Of a stretch of DNA of 12,627 bases, positions 1 through 7,010 are shown piece by piece. The notes beneath the pieces were generated by a model. The model was not told the DNA's origin. It saw only the letters and a list, made by a program, of their open reading frames with translations, and made no database searches. The DNA comes from Alectryocaccomicrobium faecavium. Lineage in GTDB: Bacteria; Bacillota; Clostridia; Christensenellales; Aristaeellaceae. Both the position numbers and the translations under genes were made by a program. The DNA lies in NCBI GenBank assembly GCA_018713425.1, contig DVOT01000045.1, positions 1 through 12,627 on the forward strand. Reading direction: 5' to 3'. Each line of letters starts with the position of its first letter. Positions within the stretch are counted from its first letter, which is position 1.

Positions 1-24
1 TCCGGGCGCGGAAACTGCAAGGAA

Positions 25-69
25 GCGATTTTTGCTCTGGAAAATGGGATTTTCCGGCGCAAAAATCGC
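25..69. repeat. Large imperfect hairpin (inverted repeat)
   Basis: Outer arms GCGATTTTTGC (25-35) and GCAAAAATCGC (59-69) are perfectly complementary over 11 bp. Inside them GGAAAAT (39-45) pairs with ATTTTCC (49-55) around a GGG loop, with a 3x3 internal loop between the two stems. No T-run follows on either strand, so it does not look like a simple terminator. A second, smaller hairpin follows at 73-99 (GTCCCCG / CGGGGAC). No gene is credible here. The structure may be a repeat element or the 3' region of a gene lying left of the window. Confidence 0.6.
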
Positions 70-123
70 CCCGTCCCCGCCGTACACGCCGCCGGGGACG
101 ATTGAAGCGCGAAAGGGCTTCGG

Positions 124-358
124 TTCTACAATTCGGCATGGTCGTTCCGCATCGCTCGCGGGGCTCGCTTGCGATGCTCCTTGCCTTACTGGGTTTACTT
201 CGCGCTGCTTCGCCCACAGGGCGCGCGCTTCGTGCGCCCCTTTTCCCTTCGGGAAAAAGGAGTCTTTTGGGCAGGGCTACTTCCTACGGTAGTGCCACTA
301 CCCAAAAGGCTCCCCTTGGAAGCAAGGGGAGCTGTCAGCGAAGCTGACTGAGGGGTTG
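124..358 (-). repeat. Mosaic intergenic repeat, left copy
   Basis: Read on the minus strand, this is the first of three related copies in the window. Positions 358-269 match 12289-12377 over about 90 nt: a CAACCCCTCAGTCAGC start, a GTCAGC hairpin, a GCTCCCCTTG hairpin, then a CCTTTTGG..TAGTG linker. Further along, AAAAGGGGCGCACGAAG (244-228) recurs exactly at 12447-12463. Positions 150-124 are similar to the segment at 8816-8842. Additional small hairpins lie at 149-177 (GCATCGC / GCGATGC) and around 239-260. Reading frames in this stretch translate to low-complexity repeat sequence without a convincing start and are not genes. The gap 1-404 therefore holds only repeats and hairpins. The copy lies just downstream of the response-regulator gene. 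Confidence 0.75.
304..332 (-). terminator. Probable intrinsic terminator of the sensor operon
   Basis: On the minus strand a 10-bp perfect stem (GCTCCCCTTG / CAAGGGGAGC, loop 4 nt) is followed after one C by TTTT. It lies about 70 nt beyond the stop codon of the response regulator and is part of the left repeat copy. The T-run is short, so efficiency may be moderate. The near-identical hairpin at 12315-12343 sits at the end of the rightward catabolic operon. Confidence 0.6.
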
Positions 359-404
359 AAAGCACACAAACTCAAACCAAACTCCCCGCAATTCCTTACA
401 CCCC

Positions 405-1667
405 TTACTCCTTTGCGCGGTATTCCGAGGGCGTAACGCCGAACCACTTTTTGAACACGCGGCGAAAATACAGCGCGTCGTGAAACCCGCAGGCATACGC
501 AACCTCATTGATGCTATTTTCGCTTTGCTTCAGCAAAACGCGCGCCTGCTCCATGCGCAACATCACCAAATAGTGTTGAAAGGTATCGTTGCATTCCCGC
601 ATCAGCACCCGCCGGACGCTGCTGTTGCTCATATACAGGGCGCGCGCGACGGCATCCAGCGAAAGATCTTCGCGAAAATGCTCTTTCAGATAGGCCACCA
701 CGGAGCCCGCCTCATCGGCGGTTTCCTCTTCCGAAACGCATTCATTTTCCAGCGTTTCCAAGAGCTGCTGCGCGTTTTCAAAGTGTTCCAAAAGCCATTC
801 TGGCGAATCGGGCTGGATCCCTTCCAGCAATCCCTGGATGGCCAAATACAGCACGTACAAATGGCGCACCGTGACCTGGGGAAGGTTTGCCTTGCACTGC
901 CGCAGCAGCGCTTGCGGCGAGGCGGGCATGGACGGCGCTAGCGGCGCGGACGGCAAATCCTGCGGCTGAAAAAAGCGCTTTTGCGGCTGCACAAATCCCT
1001 GCCAGGAGGCTTCGCGGCAGGCGGCCACCGCGGCGGTAAAGGCACCGTTTCCCGGGCAATAGCGCGCCGCGCCCACACAAGCGCCCTCCGGCACATCCGC
1101 CTCGCCGGAAAACAGCGGTTGCTCGCTCAGATACAAGCGCGAGCGCCTGCTAAGCCGCGCGCACAGCGCGGGAATTGCGGGCGTAAACCGTTCGCCGCCA
1201 TACACCACGGCAAGATAGCACTGGCGGGGAAAAAGCGTCTCGACCAGTCCCGTTTCCTGCTCCAACTCCTCCATAATCCGCTTTTCATAACGCTGCCCCA
1301 GCGTCTGGCGCACGCAGCGGAGCAGGGATAGCAATTCTTCCTCTTCCACGGGCTTGAGCAAATAGCCGCACGCGCCGAGCTTGATGCATTCCTGCGCATA
1401 GGAGAATTCCGCGTAGCCGCTGATGATGGCGTATAGCGCGTTGCAGCCCGCCTGGCGCAGGCGGCCCAGAAGCGCCAGCCCATCGCAGCCGGGCATGCGA
1501 ATATCGGCCAGGATAAAGTCCGGTTGCTGTTCCCGCACCAGGCTTTCCGCCTCCAGGCCGTTCGAAGCCGTTGCGCAGATGCAAAAGCCCTCCCCTTCCC
1601 AATCGATCATGGCCTTGAGTCCTTCCAAAATCCAGGCCTCATCATCCACCAACAGCACTTTATACAC
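405..1667 (-). CDS. YesN-type response regulator, AraC-family DNA-binding output
   Basis: This 420-residue transcription regulator begins with a receiver domain (about 1-120). D8 and D9 form the acidic pocket, D55 in LADIRMPG is the phospho-acceptor, S83 sits in IISGY and K105 in LLKP. A long middle region (about 120-320) matches the variable linker of YesN proteins. Residues 323-420 form a double helix-turn-helix AraC domain with the typical end GFHDALYFRRVFKKWFGVTPSEYR. The start is a GTG at 1667-1665, preceded by a GGGAGGGG ribosome site; it overlaps the end of the kinase gene by 8 bp, so the two are co-translated. All phosphorylation residues are present. From the arrangement it should be phosphorylated by the adjacent kinase and probably acts at the direct repeat in 5048-5082. 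The assignment to family is firm; the target is inferred. Confidence 0.95.
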   Translation of the reverse strand: MYKVLLVDDEAWILEGLKAMIDWEGEGFCICATASNGLEAESLVREQQPDFILADIRMPGCDGLALLGRLRQAGCNALYAIISGYAEFSYAQECIKLGACGYLLKPVEEEELLSLLRCVRQTLGQRYEKRIMEELEQETGLVETLFPRQCYLAVVYGGERFTPAIPALCARLSRRSRLYLSEQPLFSGEADVPEGACVGAARYCPGNGAFTAAVAACREASWQGFVQPQKRFFQPQDLPSAPLAPSMPASPQALLRQCKANLPQVTVRHLYVLYLAIQGLLEGIQPDSPEWLLEHFENAQQLLETLENECVSEEETADEAGSVVAYLKEHFREDLSLDAVARALYMSNSSVRRVLMRECNDTFQHYLVMLRMEQARVLLKQSENSINEVAYACGFHDALYFRRVFKKWFGVTPSEYRAKE

Positions 1668-3441
1668 GCGCGTCCCCTCCCGTCTGGTTTAACTTGCTCA
1701 GCGGCATTCGCAGCGTCACGATGGTTCCCCGGTTCAGCTCGCTCTCCACGCGCATCACAAAATCGCCGCCCAGGGAAAGCTGCAGCCGCCGGGCCACGTT
1801 CAGCATGCCGATTCCGCCGTTTTGCGCCACTTTCTCATCAAACGGATTGGCGAGCTGGCGATTGATCCGCTCCACTTCCTCCGTGGGCATTCCCACGCCG
1901 GTATCCTGCACGGTGATCCACAGCAATTGCTCTTCTTTGCGGCAAGTGATGATCAGCATGCCCGGCCCCATGGCGGTCTCCAGGCCATGCACCACGGCGT
2001 TTTCCACCAAAGGTTGCAAGCACATGCGCGGGATATAGAGATCCTGCGCCGCTTCTTCCACGCGGAACACCGAATACATGCGCGAACCAAAGCGCAGTTC
2101 CTGGATGGAAAGATAGCAGCGGATGATTTCCAGTTCGCTGGAAAGCTGCATCACCTCGCCGCCCTTGATGGAATAGCGCAGCAGTTTGGCCAAATTTTTG
2201 GCGGCTTCCGCCACTTCCGGCACCTTGCGCACCAGCGCGATGGAGCGAATGGTTTCTAGGGTGTTGTACAAAAAGTGGGGGTTGATCTGGCTGCGCAAAA
2301 ATTGCAACTCCAAATGCTTTTGCGCCAGCTCGCTTGCATATAGATTGCGGTTGGCTTCCAGCAATTCATGGGTCAGCCGCTTTTCGGTTTTCAGCATGCG
2401 GTTCAGGCTGGCGGAGAGCATGCGGAAATCCGCGTTTCCCTCCTCGGGCACCTGGCGCGTGTGCGTGGGATCGGCGTCCATTTGCTTGACCGCCTCCGTC
2501 AGGCTGGAAAGCGGCATGGTGACCTCGCGGCTGATGCGGCCCGACATATACAGCATCGCGCCCAACAGGCACAGCGTGAGCGCCAGCACCAGCAGCGTGA
2601 TGGTGAACAAGTCCTCCAGCAACACCAGCTTATCGATCTGCACCACCAGCACCGCGTCCATCGCGGGAATGCTCGTAAGAATGGTGGAAGAGGTCAAAGT
2701 GTTGTGCGCCACATCGCCCTGCTCGCAGGCCAGGCGATAGTCTTGCTGCGATACGGTGAGCGGCCGGCCCAGAATGACCCGCTGCTGCTGATCGAGCAGG
2801 GCATAGCGCATGCCTTCCAATTGATAAAACTCGCGCAGGTTGCTCTCAATGGCCTGGCGGTTGATGGCCACGACCACCGCGCCGATCACGCGGGATTGCG
2901 GACCATCGACCGTGAGGCTATACACCGGGCAACCGGCCAAAATCACAAAATCCGCCCGCGCCTGGCCATAGGAGGGCGTATAGGCATAGATTCCCAAAAC
3001 TTCCGGCTTGGCGCACTGCCACAGGCGCTCCATCAGCGCGGATTGCTGCGCGCCCAGATCGACATAGGCCGTGGAAGGGTCGTCGCGCTCGAACAAATAA
3101 AAATCCGCCACGCCATTTTGCACCATTTTCAGGTTGGAAAACAGCGTGCTGACTTCCTGGCCCGCCAGATAGCGCGCATAGGGTTCCTCCGCCTGCAAAT
3201 AGTTGCGCACGGAGGCGTCGTAAGCCGCGGTTTGCACGAGTTGCGTGTATTCTTCCATCTGCGTATCCACGCTGGTTTCGTATTGATCGAGCATGATGTC
3301 CACATAGGTCTGGTTGCGCTGCAGGATCACGATGGTGTACAGCAGGCAGGTTACGAGGATGATGGCCGCCAGCGCAAAAGTTACCACCACCACAAAGCGT
3401 AGGAACTGCTGATGCGTTACTGTATACGTGTGCTTTTTCAT
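1660..3441 (-). CDS. YesM-type sensor histidine kinase
   Basis: This 593-residue membrane kinase has a first transmembrane helix at about residues 16-40, an extracellular sensor region of about 235 residues, and a second helix at about 277-300. A HAMP linker covers roughly 301-355. The His_kinase domain carries FLRSQINPHFLYNTLE, with phospho-acceptor H389, followed by the ATPase domain: N481 in LVENAVVHG, D513 in DTGVGM and the glycine motif GGIGMLN (542-548). Order and length are normal for the YesM/LytS-like group that pairs with YesN regulators. Its ATG overlaps the stop codon of the upstream binding-protein gene as ATGA, so translation is coupled. The extracellular part probably senses ligand directly or through that binding protein. 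Ligand unknown. Confidence 0.95.
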   Translation of the reverse strand: MKKHTYTVTHQQFLRFVVVVTFALAAIILVTCLLYTIVILQRNQTYVDIMLDQYETSVDTQMEEYTQLVQTAAYDASVRNYLQAEEPYARYLAGQEVSTLFSNLKMVQNGVADFYLFERDDPSTAYVDLGAQQSALMERLWQCAKPEVLGIYAYTPSYGQARADFVILAGCPVYSLTVDGPQSRVIGAVVVAINRQAIESNLREFYQLEGMRYALLDQQQRVILGRPLTVSQQDYRLACEQGDVAHNTLTSSTILTSIPAMDAVLVVQIDKLVLLEDLFTITLLVLALTLCLLGAMLYMSGRISREVTMPLSSLTEAVKQMDADPTHTRQVPEEGNADFRMLSASLNRMLKTEKRLTHELLEANRNLYASELAQKHLELQFLRSQINPHFLYNTLETIRSIALVRKVPEVAEAAKNLAKLLRYSIKGGEVMQLSSELEIIRCYLSIQELRFGSRMYSVFRVEEAAQDLYIPRMCLQPLVENAVVHGLETAMGPGMLIITCRKEEQLLWITVQDTGVGMPTEEVERINRQLANPFDEKVAQNGGIGMLNVARRLQLSLGGDFVMRVESELNRGTIVTLRMPLSKLNQTGGDARV

Positions 3442-4955
3442 CGCAGTAAACTTACCGTCACTTTTAGAATGAGTTGTTCGATGCCCTGGGCGCGAAATTC
3501 CTCCTTGATTTGTTCAAAGCAGGCTTCCACGCCTTCCGGGGCCGTGAGCATGCGGAAACTGATCTCCGTCAGGTTGGGGTTGAAATAGGTGCCGGAATCG
3601 GTGAGGATGGTATTGGCGCGCATGGACGTCCAATGCCGTTGTTGGCTCACGCACAATTCTTCCCACTCCTTGCATTTTTCCGCGACCTTCGCGGCAAAGG
3701 CCGGCAGGGCGGGGTCGCTGCGGATGTAGTCCTCATCCAAATTGGGCAGGATGCGCAGCAAACAATAGGAAGGATATTTGTCGTACAGCGTCGTCCCTTC
3801 CGCCAGCAGGGAAATGGGCTGGCCTTCCTGCAGGGTGTAATCCACCTCCGGCAAGCCCCAGCGCCGCAGCAGCAATCCTTCGGGCGAGCAGAGGTAATCC
3901 AGCAATTGCAAAATGCGATCCAGCTTTTCATCGCTCACGTTGGCGCTGAAATAAATGGCGGACATGTTCAGCTCGTGGAATTCGGAATACTGCCCGCTGG
4001 CGTCGCAGGGCAGGAAAAACGCCTCCACCTTTTCTTCCATCGGCGTGTCCGGATACAGCTGCGCCCACAGGTGCATCAGCTCCGATTGCAGCACGTGGAC
4101 GGACGTGGGATAGACGATGCAGGCGGCCTGCCCCAGCAAAAAGCGATCCACGCCCGAGGGCCGGCCGCAGTTCACGTTCATAAAATCGGGATCGAGCAGG
4201 CCCTCGTCCCACAGTGTGCGCAGGGCGGCAATGCGCTGGCTGTATTCCTGGGTGTAAAAGCCCGGCACATAGCTGTTCGTTTGCGTATCCCAAATCCAGG
4301 TGTTGGCGAACGGCGCATAGAAATAGCTGAAATTGAACATGGCCCAGGGCGATTGCGCGGCCAGCGGAATCACATCCGGATTGACCTCACGAATGGCGCG
4401 GAAAAACGCCTGCCAATCCTCCATGGTGACGGGCTCCTCCACGCCCGTCTGCGCCAGATATTCCTTATATACCAGCACGCAATAGCCTGGCAACCGCTGC
4501 TCTTCCGCGTACAGGCTGCGGGGAATGCCCCAGATTTTGCCGTCGTATTGCAAATTCTTGGCGTAAGGATAGGTGATATACTGGCGCAAGTGGGGATAAT
4601 CGGACATCACATCCGGCAGCGCGCGCAGGGAATTGGCCTGGATAAAATACAGAAAATCCCATTGCGCGTCATAGAGCATAATATCGGGAAATTCATTGGC
4701 GGCGGCGCGCAGGCGATAGGCGTAAGAGGCGTTGGCATCGTCGATCTGCAAGGGCACAAACGAAATGGCAAACTTTTCTTCCAAAAATTCGCGCAAAGGA
4801 TCCTCGTAGGCGCTGGAAAGGGAATCGGCATAAGGCCCGGCGATGGTGATGAACAGGGGCGATGGCTCCGCTTCCTCGCCCAGCGCCGGCGCGCTTAACA
4901 ACCACAGCGCCAGGATGGCGGCAAAAATTCTTCGGATTCTTTTCCCTTTGCGCAT
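3438..4955 (-). CDS. Extracellular solute-binding protein of the sensor operon
   Basis: This 505-residue family 1-like sugar-binding protein (LipO/YtcQ type) is first in the operon with the kinase and regulator. Residues 1-26 are a signal peptide: MRKGKRIRR, a hydrophobic core, then PALG before EEAEP. Cleavage after G26 is the best guess. There is no lipobox cysteine. Family features include FPDIMLYDA, DGKIWGIPRSLY and the segment ALRTLWDEGLLDPDF, which resembles LWDEGLIDPEAF in the second binding protein. The start at 4955 is chosen because GAGGAGG lies 5 nt upstream and the signal peptide begins there; the frame stays open to 5132, but that extension would cross the promoter and the divergent gene. 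Its place next to the kinase, with ATGA coupling and apart from the permeases, suggests a sensing role. It could also deliver substrate to the transporter. Confidence 0.9.
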   Translation of the reverse strand: MRKGKRIRRIFAAILALWLLSAPALGEEAEPSPLFITIAGPYADSLSSAYEDPLREFLEEKFAISFVPLQIDDANASYAYRLRAAANEFPDIMLYDAQWDFLYFIQANSLRALPDVMSDYPHLRQYITYPYAKNLQYDGKIWGIPRSLYAEEQRLPGYCVLVYKEYLAQTGVEEPVTMEDWQAFFRAIREVNPDVIPLAAQSPWAMFNFSYFYAPFANTWIWDTQTNSYVPGFYTQEYSQRIAALRTLWDEGLLDPDFMNVNCGRPSGVDRFLLGQAACIVYPTSVHVLQSELMHLWAQLYPDTPMEEKVEAFFLPCDASGQYSEFHELNMSAIYFSANVSDEKLDRILQLLDYLCSPEGLLLRRWGLPEVDYTLQEGQPISLLAEGTTLYDKYPSYCLLRILPNLDEDYIRSDPALPAFAAKVAEKCKEWEELCVSQQRHWTSMRANTILTDSGTYFNPNLTEISFRMLTAPEGVEACFEQIKEEFRAQGIEQLILKVTVSLLR

Positions 4956-4995
4956 GGCACCCTCCTCGATTTTTCCGTTGCTTTTGTATGCTTTC

Positions 4996-5023
4996 ATTAT
5001 AACAAATCCCCGCCGCAAGTCAA
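4996..5023 (-). promoter_or_regulatory. Strong sigma-A-like promoter for the sensor operon
   Basis: On the minus strand TTGACT (5023-5018) and a consensus TATAAT (5001-4996) are separated by 16 bp. A TG dinucleotide one base upstream of the -10 makes it an extended -10. Transcription would start near 4989, giving a leader of about 34 nt before the binding-protein ATG at 4955. No operator-like repeat overlaps it directly, so basal expression is probably high. Confidence 0.8.
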
Positions 5024-5047
5024 GAGACGGCCGGTTTGTGAAAGGTT

Positions 5048-5082
5048 TTTCCATAGCGCCTGATGGAAATTTCCATAGCGCC
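5048..5082 (+). promoter_or_regulatory. Tandem 13-bp direct repeat, probable YesN/AraC-type operator
   Basis: TTTCCATAGCGCC occurs exactly at 5048-5060 and again at 5070-5082. The start-to-start distance is 22 bp, close to two helical turns, so both face the same side of the helix. The downstream copy covers the position where the -35 of the rightward promoter should be. AraC-family activators commonly bind two direct half-sites spaced this way, with the proximal one touching the -35 region. The divergent operon encodes such a regulator. The repeat is seen directly; the binding partner is inferred. The perfect palindrome ATGGAAATTTCCAT (5063-5076) overlaps the second copy and is an alternative operator. 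Confidence 0.7.
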
Positions 5083-5095
5083 GCGCGAAAAAACG

Positions 5096-5104
5096 TGCTA
5101 TGAT
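5096..5104 (+). promoter_or_regulatory. Extended -10 promoter of the permease operon, without a -35
   Basis: TGCTATGAT gives a TG-extended -10 (TATGAT, 5099-5104). At the normal 17-bp distance the -35 position (5076-5081) reads TAGCGC, which is unlike TTGACA and lies inside the second direct repeat. This is the pattern of an activator-dependent promoter. The start site would be near 5111, leaving a leader of about 20 nt that includes the ribosome site. A TATAGT at 5108-5113 is a weaker alternative because its start would fall inside the ribosome site. Confidence 0.65.
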
Positions 5105-5130
5105 GCCTATAGTACGAGGGAGGGATGCAC

Positions 5131-6042
5131 ATGCAACGTTTGCGCTACCTGCGAAAAGACGTGCGCAACAACTGGGACTTGTATCTTTTGGCCATCCCAT
5201 TGGTGGTTTACTATGTAATTTTTTGTTATGGCCCCATGTACGGTTTGCAGATTGCCTTTATGGATTACAACCCCTGGAAGGGAATGGAAGGCAGCACTTA
5301 TGTAGGGCTAAAGCACTTCCGCAATTTCCTGAGCCTGTCCACCAGCTTTGACTACATTATAAACACCCTGCGCATCTCTCTGTGTTCGCTGATTTTCTCT
5401 TATCCGCTGCCCATTCTGCTGGCGCTGATGTTCAACGCGGTGCCCGCCAAGCGCTTCCGCAAAACGACGCAAACCGTTTTCTATATGCCGCACTTTGTTT
5501 CCACGGTGGTGGTGGTGGGCATGCTCACGCTGTTCACCAACAACCAGGTGGGCGCCATCAACCAAATCATCCGTTTGTTTGGCGGTTCGGGCATCGATTT
5601 CAACAAGGCGTCCGCCTTCCTGCCCACGTACCTCATTTCCGGTATCTGGCAGGGCGCGGGCTGGAGCACCATCATTTACACGGGCGCGCTCACCAGCGTC
5701 AACCCGGAATTGTACGAGGCCGCCATGGTCGATGGCGCCAGCAAATTCCAGCGCATCCGGCACATCGATATTCCCGCCATCGTGCCCACCATGTCCATCA
5801 CGCTGATCCTAGCCGTGGGCGGGTTGATGAGCGTGGGACACGAAAAGGTGTACCTCATGCAAAACCCCACCAACATTTCCGTTTCGGAAATTATTTCCAC
5901 GTATTCCTACAAGGCGGGCCTGATCAGCGGGCAATACTCCTATTCCTCCGCAATCGGCATGTTCAATTCCGTGGTGAATTTCATCCTGCTGCTCGTCGCC
6001 AACGTCGCTTCCAAAAAGTTCAGCGGCAGCGGGATTCTGTAA
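5131..6042 (+). CDS. Sugar ABC transporter permease, LplB/YteP type
   Basis: This 303-residue inner-membrane subunit of a CUT1-type carbohydrate importer has about six hydrophobic helices. The first runs through the NWDLYLLAIPLVVYYVIF region. The cytoplasmic EAA loop (EAAMVDGASKFQRIRHIDIP) begins near residue 196; it contacts the ATPase. FCYGPMYGLQIAFMDYNP and the C-terminal VANVASKKFSGSGIL are typical of the LplB group. Two ATGs compete. The one at 5131 is preferred because AGGGAGG (5117-5123) is 7 nt upstream, whereas the ATG at 5125 would abut the ribosome site. It pairs with the next gene, 14 bp downstream. Substrates of this group are oligosaccharides such as pectin or glycan fragments in known cases; the substrate here is not determined. 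Confidence 0.95.
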   Translation: MQRLRYLRKDVRNNWDLYLLAIPLVVYYVIFCYGPMYGLQIAFMDYNPWKGMEGSTYVGLKHFRNFLSLSTSFDYIINTLRISLCSLIFSYPLPILLALMFNAVPAKRFRKTTQTVFYMPHFVSTVVVVGMLTLFTNNQVGAINQIIRLFGGSGIDFNKASAFLPTYLISGIWQGAGWSTIIYTGALTSVNPELYEAAMVDGASKFQRIRHIDIPAIVPTMSITLILAVGGLMSVGHEKVYLMQNPTNISVSEIISTYSYKAGLISGQYSYSSAIGMFNSVVNFILLLVANVASKKFSGSGIL

Positions 6043-6056
6043 GGGAGGTCGGGCAT

Positions 6057-6980
6057 ATGCAATCTGATTCCTGGGCGCGCAAATCCAAAATCCAGGGGGA
6101 TTTCCGTTTTGACGTGGTCAATATGATCGTATTGGGCCTGATCACGCTGTTGTTTTTCTACCCCATGTACCTGTGCCTGATTTCGGCGGTTTCCTCGCCC
6201 GAAGAGGTCTACGCGGGCCGCGTGCTGCTCCTGCCCAAGGGCTTCAACTCCGAGGGCTTCCAGCGCGTGATCGAAAACGACTCGCTGTGGCGCGGCTACC
6301 TCAACACCATTTTTTACACCGTGCTGGGCACCTGCATCAACCTGGCTTTGACGATGACGGGCGCGTTCGTGCTCTCGCGCCGCACCTTCGCCCTGCGCAC
6401 GCCGCTCAACTGGATGGTGCTCTTCACCATGTTCTTTGGCGGCGGCATGATCCCCACCTATTTGCTGGTGAAAGACCTGAAATTGCTCAACACCGTGTGG
6501 TCGCTGGTGCTTCCGGGCGCCATTTCCACCTGGAATTTGATCATCACCCGCACGTTTCTCGCCACCAGCATCCCCAACGAATTGCAAGAAGCGGCTTATA
6601 TCGACGGCTGCAACAACATCCGCTTTTTCCTGCGCATCGTGCTGCCCAACGCCACCACCATCATCGCCGTCATCGGTCTGTTTTACGCGGTGGATCACTG
6701 GCTCTCCTACTGGAACGCCATGTTGTACATCACCGACGAAACCAGGTATCCCCTACAGTTGGTGCTGCGCGACATCCTGCTGAAGGCCGAAGTCGCGCTA
6801 GAAAGCGCGCGCAGCGGCGAGGACTCGGAAAGCGCCATGGCCGTGGTAGAACTGTTGCGCATTTCCGAATCGGTGAAATACATCGTCGTCATCGCCGGCA
6901 CCCTGCCGCTGCTCATCGTGTTCCCGTTTGTGGAAAAGTACTTCGTCAAAGGCGTGATGATCGGCTCTGTAAAGGGCTGA
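6057..6980 (+). CDS. Sugar ABC transporter permease, YtcP/YesQ type
   Basis: This 307-residue second permease of the heterodimeric importer has an N-terminal helix around VVNMIVLGLITLLFFYPMYLCLI. The EAA loop (EAAYIDGCNNIRFFLRIVLPN) begins near residue 178, and the C-terminal end FVEKYFVKGVMIGSVKG is characteristic of the YtcP group. The ATG at 6057 has AGGGAGG (6042-6048) 8 nt upstream. The frame is open much further 5', but that part is the shadow of the preceding permease. It is co-transcribed with the first permease and the binding protein. No ATPase gene accompanies the operon, which is common for this subfamily because several transporters share one MsmK/UgpC-like ATPase. Confidence 0.95.
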   Translation: MQSDSWARKSKIQGDFRFDVVNMIVLGLITLLFFYPMYLCLISAVSSPEEVYAGRVLLLPKGFNSEGFQRVIENDSLWRGYLNTIFYTVLGTCINLALTMTGAFVLSRRTFALRTPLNWMVLFTMFFGGGMIPTYLLVKDLKLLNTVWSLVLPGAISTWNLIITRTFLATSIPNELQEAAYIDGCNNIRFFLRIVLPNATTIIAVIGLFYAVDHWLSYWNAMLYITDETRYPLQLVLRDILLKAEVALESARSGEDSESAMAVVELLRISESVKYIVVIAGTLPLLIVFPFVEKYFVKGVMIGSVKG

Positions 6981-7010
6981 TATCAATACAAACCATAAGG
7001 AGGTTTTCCC

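Noticed and set aside
32..351. Three small plus-strand open frames at the left edge
   Set aside because: They translate repeat modules found again elsewhere in the window and have no convincing ribosome site.
2368..4898. Long plus-strand open frames (2368-3402 and 3474-4898) opposite the kinase and binding-protein genes
   Set aside because: They are antisense shadows, rich in His, Gln, Arg and Ala with no domain pattern, while the minus strand encodes clear families.
4956..5132. Longer start for the sensor binding protein (to 5132)
   Set aside because: It would cover the promoter and operator and place the signal peptide at residue 60. GAGGAGG sits just before 4955.
5382..6056. N-terminal extension of the second permease
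   Set aside because: The sequence before 6057 is the first permease read in another frame; a good ribosome site and a normal permease start lie at 6057.
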